The notes under the pieces are model-generated. The model was not told the DNA's origin. It saw only the letters and a program-made list of their open reading frames with translations, and searched no databases. This document shows, piece by piece, positions 1 through 7,810 of a DNA stretch of 10,213 bases (position 1 is the stretch's first letter; the number at the start of each line of letters is the position of its first letter). The stretch comes from an uncultured Mycoplasmatota bacterium. GTDB lineage: Bacteria > Bacillota_I > Bacilli_A > Mycoplasmatales > Mycoplasmoidaceae. The position numbers and the translations under genes were made by a program. The stretch covers positions 1 to 10,213 of the forward strand of contig CATEWF010000033.1 of assembly GCA_949527715.1 (NCBI GenBank). Direction: 5' to 3'.

Positions 1-689
1 GAACTAGCAAAAGTATCAATTGAATAGTTTGTATCTAATCACTTTTTAAATCACAAATTAACAGATTTTAACAATAAAGAATTCTTTTTATTCAAAGAAG
101 TTACTTTATTTAAAAAAGAATTAAATTTTACGGGATTTCATTTATTAATTTCTTTTCTTACAATATTTCTTTCATACATGTTTGTAAGATTTGTTTCATC
201 TATACCAAACGGAATGCTTTTAGATAAACAATAATTCTCAAGTTCTTTTTTTCTTTTGTTTAATAATGGCCTTGAAATAAGTAAATTTTTATACTTAGAT
301 TTTTTAGGTATTCCATAAAATAAACATTTTGTATTTCTTTTAAACTGCATATAAGCAGTTTCAACAAAATCATCCAAATTATGAGCAATTAGTATTTGAT
401 TAATTTTTATTTTTTTCGAAATGTTAGAAAAAAAATCATACCTAATCAATCTAGCTATGGTTTGAAAATTATTAGATTTTGTTTTTTGATAATCCAATTT
501 AGTTGCCTTCTTAACAAATAATTTGATTTTGTTTTTTTTACAATAATCTTCAACAATTTTCTGATCTCTAACAGCAGATTCTCTTTTATTGTAGTTTACA
601 TGACAAACAGCATAAATATATTTCTTATATTTATGTAATAAGGCCATTGAATCTGGTCCTCCAGAGACAGCAGCTAAATATTTTTTCAT
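1..689 (-). CDS. tilS: tRNA(Ile)-lysidine synthetase TilS, 3' end outside the window
   Basis: Converts C34 of the CAU-anticodon tRNA-Ile2 to lysidine, using ATP and lysine, so that the tRNA reads AUA and is charged with Ile. Seen: the PP-loop ATP-pyrophosphatase motif SGGPDS at residues 9-14, right after the first beta strand, and the family motif AHNLDDFVETAY (canonical H-x-x-DD-x-x-ET) near residues 103-114, followed by RP and the ERNIVR-like segment near residues 172-178 that is typical of TilS. An in-frame TGA at 138-140 is Trp; the frame then stays open to base 1, giving about 229 visible residues of an expected roughly 290 or more. The ATG lies 3 bases after the fhs stop, so it is probably co-transcribed with fhs. 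No Shine-Dalgarno sequence is visible before the ATG. The assignment is firm; the C-terminal domain cannot be judged. Confidence 0.95.
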
Positions 690-692
690 AAA

Positions 693-2264
693 TTACATTT
701 TTTTAGCTTGTGGACATTTAGACAATCCAGGCATTCTAAAGATACTTCCAGTTAATAGAATAATAAATTTAGCTCCATTAGCCAAAATAATATCTTTTAC
801 ATGAATGTTAAAAGGCTTATCAATTACAGAAATATTTGCATCATCTGTAAGACTTGCAGGAGTTTTAGCCATGCAAATGTAATATCCTTTCAACTTAGAG
901 AATTCTTTTAACTTTGTTTTAGCTAAATCTGAATAAATAACTCCTTTAGCTCCATAACATTTAGTCACGATTTTCTTAACTTTAGTTTCTAATGAATCAT
1001 TTAGTTCATAAATTCTTTTTGCAGAAGATTTTTTAGCACAAAGTTTTACAACTTTCTTTGCTAAATCAATAGTTCCTTTTGAACCGTCAGCAAAGTTTGT
1101 ACATAATGAGAAAGGAATTTTTTGTTCTGTTAAGAATTTTTGAATTAATTTAATTTCCTTTGGAGAATCGGTATAGAATTTGTTGATTCCAACAACAAAA
1201 GGAACATTAAAATTTTTAATGTTATTAATATGTCTTTGTAAATTATCAAAACCCTTTTTTAGTGAAGATAAATCTTCTTTTGATAAATCAGTTGCACCAC
1301 CATGCATTTTTAAAGATCTTAAACTTGTTACTAAAACAATTGCATTAGGAAACTTTCCTAATTCATTAGTAACGATATCCATGAATTTTTCAGCACCCAA
1401 TTCACTGGCGAATCCAGCTTCAGTTACAGTATAGTCTCCTATATTTAGTGCTGTATTTGTTGTGATAATAGTATTGCAACCGTGCGCAATATTTGCAAAA
1501 GGACCACCATGAACTAATGCAAGGTTACCTTCTAATGATTGAACAGCATTTGGATAGAATGCAGTATTTAAAATTTTTAATATTGCATTTGTAATACCTA
1601 AATCTTTAACATATACGGGTTTATTCTTTTTAGAATAAGCAACAATAATGTTGTCAATTTTGTTTCTTAATTCAGTTAAATTCTTAGATAAACAGAATAT
1701 AGCCATTAATTCAGATGCGGCTGTAATATCAAAACCTGTTTTATATGAAATATTTTTATTTGGATCAATATTAACTGTAATATTTCTTAATCCACGATCA
1801 TTCATATCAACAACACGTTTTCAAATAATTTTGTTAACGTCGATGTTTAATGGAGAGTTTCAATAAACTTCATTATCAACACAAGCAGCAATTAAATTGT
1901 TTGCTGCAGTTATTGCGTGCATATCTCCTGTAAAATGAAAATCAATTTCATCTTTAGGAATTACTTGTGATTTGCCACCACCATTTGCGCCACCTTTAGC
2001 ACCGAACACAGGCCCCATAGACGGTTCTCTAATTGCAACAATACTAGATTTACCAATTTTGTTTAATCCATCATTTAAACCAATAGATACTGTTGTTTTG
2101 CCTTCACCTGCTGGTGTAGGACTAGTTGCAGTAACTAAAATTAATTTACTAGATTTTTTTGGTGTTTTAAAAATAGGTTTAATCTTTGCTACATATTCAC
2201 CATAATTGATACAACCACTAGTAGGAACGTTGTATTTTTTTAGAATTTTATTAATATTTCTCAT
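693..2264 (-). CDS. fhs: Formate-tetrahydrofolate ligase (10-formyl-THF synthetase)
   Basis: Joins formate to tetrahydrofolate with ATP hydrolysis, giving 10-formyl-THF, the formyl donor for initiator Met-tRNA and for purine synthesis where present. Seen: the P-loop TPAGEGKT at residues 50-57, a glycine-rich segment with GGANGGG followed by HFTGDMHAI, the conserved WKRV-DMNDR-LR segment around residues 148-160, GPFANIAHG near 254-262, LRSLKMHGG near 315-323, and the C-terminal MPGL-K-P signature. TGA codons at 1860-1862 and 1821-1823 fall on family tryptophans, so the gene is intact. It encodes 523 residues, shorter than the usual approximately 555, mainly through a trimmed N-terminus. ATG at 2262-2264 is preceded by a TATAAT box but no ribosome binding site. 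tilS follows after 3 bases. Confidence 0.97.
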
Positions 2265-2265
2265 A

Positions 2266-2290
2266 ACTTATTTAATTATATTAAATAAGT
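2266..2290. repeat. Perfect 10-bp inverted repeat just upstream of fhs
   Basis: Left arm acttatttaa (2266-2275), spacer ttata (2276-2280), right arm ttaaataagt (2281-2290); the arms are perfectly complementary. The repeat starts 2 bases before the fhs ATG and covers the probable -10 box of fhs. It has no GC pairs beyond one per arm and is not followed by a T tract on the fhs side, so it does not look like an intrinsic terminator. It could be an operator, a hairpin at the start codon of read-through transcripts, or chance in AT-rich DNA. Confidence 0.6.
2275..2280 (-). promoter_or_regulatory. Probable -10 box of the fhs-tilS operon
   Basis: On the minus strand this reads TATAAT, a perfect sigma-A type -10 hexamer. 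Its 3' end is 10 bases from the fhs ATG, which would put the transcript start only about 4 bases before the start codon. No good -35 hexamer is seen at the usual distance, which is common in mollicutes. It lies inside the inverted repeat at 2266-2290 and directly downstream of the tRNA terminator, a sensible place for a new promoter. AT-rich sequence makes chance matches likely. Confidence 0.45.
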
Positions 2291-2292
2291 AA

Positions 2293-2327
2293 GATAAAAA
2301 ATAAAAACCCCACTTATTGTGAGGTTT
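2293..2327 (-). terminator. Rho-independent terminator after tRNA-Thr
   Basis: On the minus strand the arm AAACCTCAC (2327-2319), loop AATAA (2318-2314) and arm GTGGGGTTT (2313-2305) form a 9-bp stem with a single U-G wobble, followed by a T-rich tract TTATTTTTTATC (2304-2293). It lies 11 bases after the tRNA CCA end and is the only strong GC-containing hairpin with a T tract in this intergenic space. In the opposite direction the wobble becomes a C-A mismatch, so the polarity fits minus-strand transcription. Confidence 0.88.
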
Positions 2328-2338
2328 ATTAAGTTAAA

Positions 2339-2412
2339 TGGTGCTGAATCCGAGAATCGAACTCGGGGCGAGTGATTACCATTCACTTATTTTACCACTA
2401 AACTAATTCAGC
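2339..2412 (-). tRNA. tRNA-Thr, anticodon GGU
   Basis: A full 74-base cloverleaf can be read on the minus strand. The acceptor stem GCTGAAT pairs with ATTCAGC; the D arm has stem GTTT/AAAT with loop AGTGGTA; the anticodon stem AGTGA/TCACT encloses loop ATGGTAA; the variable loop is CGCC; the T arm is CCGAG-TTCGATT-CTCGG; then discriminator A and an encoded CCA. The anticodon at 34-36 is GGU, reading ACC and ACU. G1-C72, C2-G71, G35, U36 and A73 agree with known threonine identity elements in E. coli, and A37 after U36 is the usual t6A site. The D stem is weak (three A-U and one G-U pair). The 5' end is 5 bases from the stop codon of the upstream lipoprotein gene, so it is probably cut out of a shared transcript. 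Confidence 0.96.
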
Positions 2413-2417
2413 TAGAA

Positions 2418-3278
2418 TTACTTGGTGGTGTCAGAAGAATCACCATACAATTCATCTAAATAATTGTTCATGTCATCAATATTATTTGAAGAAATCGTTT
2501 TAGCACCAACAGGTTTACCGTCTTTTCAAAATATAAAATAAGGTGCATTAGAAACACAAGATGTAGATGAATCAACTAATATTCCTCATGTATCAGAACT
2601 TGAAAGATCACTTAAGAATTTTGAATCAAAATCAGGGAATAGTGTAGAGATTTGAGTTACATAATATCTAAATAATTTAGCTCCGTCATCATTTCTTATT
2701 CATTCATTTTTTTTGCAAGAAAGTCCATATGGAACTTTTTCATCTTTATGATTTTTATGATAGTAGTCATATTGTTCTTCTGTTCATTTTGCATATGGAG
2801 ATATCACAGGTTTATCATTACCACCCTTTCATAAATCCATTAGTGAAACAAAACCAACACCATTTGATATTTTTGTTATTTTTGAACTACTCTTTGAATA
2901 CTGCCAAGCATTCATTAAAGGAGACGAACTATTAATGTAATCATTAGAAATATCATAAGAACTTACAGCGTAAGAACCAAAAAGTCAATTATAAGAATCA
3001 GATGTAGGACCATTAGTAACTGTAGGAGTACCTAACATAATAGCATAATTTCCATTATGGAATTTCTTAGTTCCATAAAGTAATTTTTTTAACGAAACAT
3101 TTGGCGAATTCATGTCATTTCAAGTTCAGTTTTTATTAGAATCACTTGATATTTTGTCAAAATCAAGGTATTTCAAATAGTATTCTGTACTTGGTGCGCA
3201 CGAAGAAAGAGTTGTAGCTATTGGCATTGCTACTGCTCCCATTAATAATATTGGTAAAATCTTAAAGATTTTTTTCAT
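2418..3278 (-). CDS. Lipoprotein of unknown function, possibly thioredoxin-like
   Basis: 286 residues. Seen: a signal peptide with MKK, a hydrophobic core from about residue 7 to 21, and the lipobox LSSC with C27 as the lipidated residue, so the mature protein should sit on the outer face of the membrane. The mature part is rich in Ser, Asn, Asp, Tyr and Trp and has only two further cysteines, C188 and C241. The C-terminal part (strand around W231-D236, then NAPYFIFWKDGKPVG at 244-258, then a helix) resembles the cis-proline half of a thioredoxin fold, but no CxxC motif is present; this is inference. Nine or so TGA codons are read as Trp. An upstream in-frame ATG at 3336-3338 would put 20 unneeded residues before the signal peptide, so the ATG at 3276-3278 is preferred. 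tRNA-Thr follows after 5 bases. Confidence 0.85.
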
Positions 3279-3291
3279 AATTAGTTCTACT

Positions 3292-3297
3292 ATTATA
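3292..3297 (-). promoter_or_regulatory. Probable -10 box of the lipoprotein-tRNA unit
   Basis: The minus strand reads TATAAT here, ending 13 bases before the lipoprotein ATG, which predicts a leader of roughly 6 bases. No convincing -35 hexamer is visible. The local sequence attataat also contains TATAAT on the plus strand (3294-3299), so the same bases could serve miaB on the other side. Confidence 0.45.
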
Positions 3298-3316
3298 ATG
3301 TTTATATTGATTTCTA

Positions 3317-3322
3317 TATAAA
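3317..3322 (+). promoter_or_regulatory. Candidate -10 box for miaB
   Basis: TATAAA on the plus strand, 9 bases before the miaB ATG, would give an almost leaderless transcript. The alternative is TATAAT at 3294-3299 with a leader of about 26 bases. Neither has a clear -35 partner, so the choice is open. The 53-base space between the two divergent start codons must hold both promoters. Confidence 0.3.
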
Positions 3323-3331
3323 TATTTTTAT

Positions 3332-4774
3332 ATGGCAAAAAACCATTTTATAGTTCTAAATACTCCTGAATATAGAGTTTCTAGTAAACGTAAGGTTTTA
3401 CCAACTTTACAAAAAAGAAACTTTAAATTGGATACTAAACACTTAATGATAGGTAATGGTTTAACATATTATGTTAAGACTTATGGTTGTCAGTCAAACA
3501 TAAAAGATTCAGAGAACATATCTGGAATATTAAATAAATTGGGTTTTAAAGAGCAAAAAGACATTTTAAAAGCAGATTTAATTATTCTTAATACATGTGC
3601 TATTAGAGAAAATGCAGAAAAAAAAGTTTTTGGAGAAATAGGGTTTTTAAGCAAATTAAAAAAAACTAATCCTAAATTTGTTTTTGGAATTTGTGGCTGT
3701 ATGAGCCAAGAAGAACATGTAATTCAAAAAATTATGAAATCAAATAACAATATTGATTTTGTTTTTGGAGTTCATAACATTCATGAACTGCCTTCTATCA
3801 TTTATGATGTAATTAAAAATAAAAAGCGAATCATAAATGTCTTATCAAACCCAAAAAGTATGTATGAATCTATACCATCATCAATTGGTTCAAAAGTAAA
3901 AGCTTTTGTTAACATCATGCAAGGTTGTGATAATTTTTGTACATATTGTATTGTTCCATATGTAAGAGGACAAATGCACAGTCGTTCAAAGCAAGATATT
4001 CTTAATGAAATTAAGAAACTTATTAAAGAAGGTTATAAAGAAGTCACTCTTTTAGGTCAAAATGTTAATTCATATGGTATCGATTTTAAAGGCAAGTCTT
4101 ATAAGTTTTGAAATTTGTTAGAAGATGTTGCAAAAACAAAAATTCCCAGAGTTAGATTCGTAACTTCTAACCCATGAAATTTTGATTTAAAAATAGTTGA
4201 CGTAATGAAAAAATATCCAAACATTATGCCTTACATTCATTTACCTGTACAATCTGGTGATGAAGAAATATTAAAAAGAATGAATCGAAAGGTTTTGGTT
4301 AGAGATTATTTAAAGAAAATTCAATATATAAGAAAAAATATCAAAGATAGTGCAATATCTACTGATCTAATCGTTGGTTTTCCAAATGAGTCTGAAAAAG
4401 CTTTTAATAATACATTGAAACTTTATAAACAAGTAAAATTCGATAATGCATATACATTTATTTATTCTCGAAGAGAAGGTACACCAGCAGCTAAAATGCA
4501 AGATAAAATTTCTCTAGAAACAAAGCAAAAACGTTTGCAAAAATTGAATGAGTTAGTTAAGAAATACAGTAAAGAAAATAACGAAAAATATGTAGGCAAA
4601 ATACTTGAAGTATTGGTTGAAGGAAAATCAAAAACTAATGTAAATACTTTTACAGGGTATTCACCTAATTGAAAAGTTGTTAATTTTACAGGTAAATGCA
4701 AAATTGGAGATATTGTTAAAGTAAAAATCTCTTCTGCATCTAGATTTTCCTTAAATGGTTTATTAGTAATCTAA
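3332..4774 (+). CDS. miaB: tRNA-2-methylthio-N6-dimethylallyladenosine synthase MiaB
   Basis: A radical-SAM methylthiotransferase that turns i6A37 into ms2i6A37 in tRNAs reading codons that begin with U. Seen: the N-terminal methylthiotransferase domain with TYGCQSN (C53), LNTCAIRENAE (C89) and GCMSQ (C123), which bind the auxiliary 4Fe-4S cluster; the radical-SAM motif CDNFCTYC (C199, C203, C206); HLPVQSGDEEILKRMNR and TDLIVGFPNE in the barrel; and a C-terminal TRAM domain from about residue 418. It has 480 residues, normal for the family. TGA codons at 4109-4111, 4178-4180 and 4670-4672 are Trp. The ATG at 3332 gives an N-terminal extension of about 45 residues, common in this family; M39 is an alternative start. 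It is the only plus-strand gene here, and its last 12 bases overlap the end of the MATE gene. A MiaA partner must be encoded elsewhere. Confidence 0.95.
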
Positions 4775-6454
4775 TGCTTTTTCAGCAATAGACATTTTTT
4801 GTATTTTTGTAGGGACAAAGAATGTCATAAATTTGTCGTTAATTTTTGCTTTAATTTTTGTGAAGCCAAGTCTTTTATTTACGTATCAACTACAATATAT
4901 TGTCATTAAAATAGATGAAATACTTGCACTAATAACATATGTTGGTATTAGTATTCAAATGTTATCTGATGCAACACATATTAATCTTAAGATAAACAAT
5001 GTAGGATAGTAAACTATTACATCTTGTAAGATTGAAGCAATATTTGCTCTTAATATATTGTTTGTTCCTTGGAACAATAAAATACCTGATACTTGGAAAG
5101 AAAAAGTAGGAAGAAGTAATAAATCAATAACTAGATAAATGTATGCATCATGCATCATTGATTTATTAATTTCAAATAATTGTAATACTTGTATTCTGAT
5201 TCCTGAAATAAAACCAAAACAAATCAATGCAAAAGTAAAAGAAATAAAAATAGTGTATCAATATGTTTTTTTAATTCTTTTAAAATTACAAATTGCATAA
5301 TTATACGAATTGATTGGTCTGCTTCCATCTACTATTCCTCACATTGTAGCAAATAGTAAATTCATTATTGGTAGTACTCCTGCAGATATTGTCATAAAAT
5401 ATTCACCGCCACCAGCAACATTGATATCAATACATGTTTGTGACAATATTGGTAAATATACCATCATAGCAATTGAGTAAGTAAAATCAGTTAAAAATCC
5501 AGAAAGCCCTAACAAATTAATAGGTGCATACAATTTAAAGTTTAGTTTAACATTGTTAAATAAAGATAAAGTTCTAAAATGAATTCATGTAAATTTTTTC
5601 TTTTTGTTTAAGTAATAAATGTAACACAATAAAGCAGTTAAATTAATTACTCATCCAGAAAAAGTGGCAATACCACCAGATTGCATTCCTCTCTTTGCAT
5701 ATCAAATTAATAAGAAATCTAATAATACATTTACTATATTTGCAGCAATAGAAATAAGAGTAGGGAAAAGAAGTCTACCCTCTGCTCTTATTAATACTGA
5801 AAATAAATTAATTAAACAAGGAAGAACCGGACCTAATGATAAAATGAAAATGAAATCATGAGCATATTTAATTTGTGTTGTATGCACAGTGTGATAATAT
5901 TCATTTAACTTATTAACAATATCACCTTCACCTTTAACAACAACTTCTTTGCCTGCCATAGAAGTCAATATTTGAGTACAGAAAACACCAAATATAAAAG
6001 TCATTAATAATCCAATAGTGGTTGTTGTTCAAAAACCCATTTTATAAGATTCATATCCTTTTTCTCTATTGTTTTTACCAATAGCCTGAGTAAAAATGAT
6101 TCCTGTACCAGTAGAAATAAAGAAAGGCATACATAATAAAACCAAAGATATAGGTGATGAAATAGTTATTGCTGTTTTGATTACTTCACCAGGACCATAA
6201 AAAATTAATGAGGGATCAACTTGTTTAATTCATGATTTGATAGTTTCTTCTGAATAACCAAATATATTTTCACATGTATGTACTCCATCATGAGGGACAA
6301 GACGAGCTATTAATATTTGGTCTACAAACCAATAAATACCCATCATTAACGAAATTAATAATCCGGGGATAATAATTTTTATTAGAGCTTTCAATAAAGG
6401 AGTTTTTACATACAACTCATAGGCTCTTTTGTTTTCGACAAATCTTTTTTCCAT
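4763..6454 (-). CDS. MATE family efflux transporter
   Basis: Polytopic membrane protein of 563 residues with about twelve hydrophobic segments in two halves (roughly 1-280 and 300-563), fitting the MATE/NorM fold of cation-coupled drug or metabolite exporters. Seen: the first segment contains PGLLISLMMGIYWFVDQI, matching the family pattern P-x-x-x-x-x-x-x-x-x-x-x-x-D at helix 1; GTGIIFTQAIGK near helix 3, RAEGR in the middle of the first half, and GGIATFSGWVIN before the second half agree with MATE proteins. It is about 100 residues longer than typical bacterial MATEs, because of polar insertions near residues 52-85 and 160-190, as seen in other mycoplasma members. Several TGA codons are Trp. 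The ATG overlaps the helicase stop by one base (TAATG), so it depends on that operon. The substrate cannot be predicted. Confidence 0.88.
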
Positions 6455-7809
6455 TATTTGAATCTATTTTTTTTAGTACGTTTAATGTTTGAAGATAAAA
6501 GTCTTTGTTTTACTTGACTTTCAATGTATTCGTGTTTTTTCTTTTGCTTAATTTTATTAATTTGTTGTTTAATTTTCTTCTTATAACCTGGTTTAATCTT
6601 TTTAGAGTTAACACGAATTATTTTTTGAATTTCTGCATTAGTTTTAGAATCAAACCTTGGTTTTGATTTAATTCTTAGACGAAGATTCTTATTTATTAAT
6701 TCAGAATTTTTATTTATTAATAAGAAGTTTCAATTGATATCTTTTTTTGATAAACGGTTAATTTGCTGATCGTAATTTTTGTTGTAAATTACAAACGATG
6801 TACCACTTGTATTGTTTCTACCACATCTACCAACACGGTGGATATACCAAACATCATCTTTTGGCATGGAATACGAAATTACAACATCAGCTCCCGTAAT
6901 GTCTAAACCACGTGAAACTAAGTCAGTAGCAATCAGGTATTGGTATTTATTGTTATTTACATCTCTAAAGATTTTTTTTCTTTCATTGATTGAAAGATCT
7001 TTATGAATCATTCCAACATTTAAGCCATTATTAATGAACATTTCATAAATTTTATTAACTTCATTTTTTGTATCACAAAAAACAATACAAAAATATGGAT
7101 TGATAGCTTTAGTTAGTTTTAATAGAGTTCCATCAAAATCGTCGAAATTAGAAGAATAAACAACATTATGCTTAATGTTTGGATTTAATCAAATAGATTT
7201 TGAATTTAAAATGATTTTGGTGTTCTTTAAATATTTTTTTAATTTGTTAGATAGTGATTCGTGAAGTGTTGCAGAGCAGGCAATTTTAATTAATTTATTT
7301 GAATCAATTTTTTTAAATATTTCATCAATGTTGTTGGTGAAACCTAAATCAAACAGCATATCCGCTTCATCTAAAACAAAATATTTAATATTTTGAGATA
7401 GCTGTTTTTTATTAACTAATTCAAATGTTTTTACAGGTGTACTAACAACAACGTGTGGTAAATGATTTTGGTTTAGATTATTATTTTTTAGTTCAACTAA
7501 ATTACATGTTTTTAAAAGTGGATTATATTTTTTAAAATCATTTAATTTTGAAGCAACTTGTCTAGTTAATTCTTTTGTTGGTAAAACAATCAAAGCTTGA
7601 ACTTCATTTTTAGAGCAATCAATTCCATTTAATAGCGGCACTAAATAACAATAAGTTTTACCTGAACCCGTTTGTGATGAAATAATCAATGAATTATTTC
7701 TTAAAACTAACGGGATTGATTTTTCTTGAATATCAGTTAGTTTACTAATTTTTAATCCATTTAATGTTTCGGTTATTCATTTTTTTAAATTTAACTCTTT
7801 GAATTGCAT
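6454..7809 (-). CDS. DEAD-box ATP-dependent RNA helicase
   Basis: Unwinds RNA with ATP in the cytoplasm, with probable roles in ribosome assembly or mRNA turnover. Seen in order over 451 residues: F3 and a Q motif (LTDIQEKSIP, residues 24-33), motif I SQTGSGKT (45-52), Ia PTKELTRQ (77-84), Ib STPVKT (123-128), II DEAD (147-150), III SAT (179-181), V TDLVSRGLD (295-303), VI HRVGRCGR (324-331). The last 90 residues are a Lys/Arg-rich tail, likely an RNA anchor. Motif VI has Cys where most relatives have Thr (GRTGR). Relatives in Firmicutes are called CshA, CshB or DeaD; I cannot choose between them. TGA codons at 7777-7779, 7189-7191 and 6730-6732 are Trp. ATG at 7807-7809 is chosen because it yields a complete Q motif; it lies one base after the leuS stop. 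No Shine-Dalgarno sequence is seen. Confidence 0.95.
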
Positions 7810-7810
7810 A

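Noticed and set aside
1180..1434. Plus-strand open frame of 84 codons, with others at 1648-1866 and 1972-2205.
   Set aside because: They are antisense to conserved fhs motifs, have no ribosome binding site and resemble no protein family.
2339..2412. Reading the tRNA as glycine, because of the TAGTGGTA D loop and the GG in the anticodon loop.
   Set aside because: Correct alignment of the 5-bp anticodon stem puts GGU at 34-36, and the acceptor and discriminator bases fit threonine.
4775..4787. Small hairpin tgct-ttttc-agca after miaB, with T-rich sequence beyond, as a terminator.
   Set aside because: The stem has only 4 bp and lies within the MATE coding sequence; the T run is some distance away.
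7687..7689. TTG as the helicase start codon.
   Set aside because: It would remove the Q motif; the frame is open upstream to an ATG at 7807-7809 that yields the standard N-terminus.
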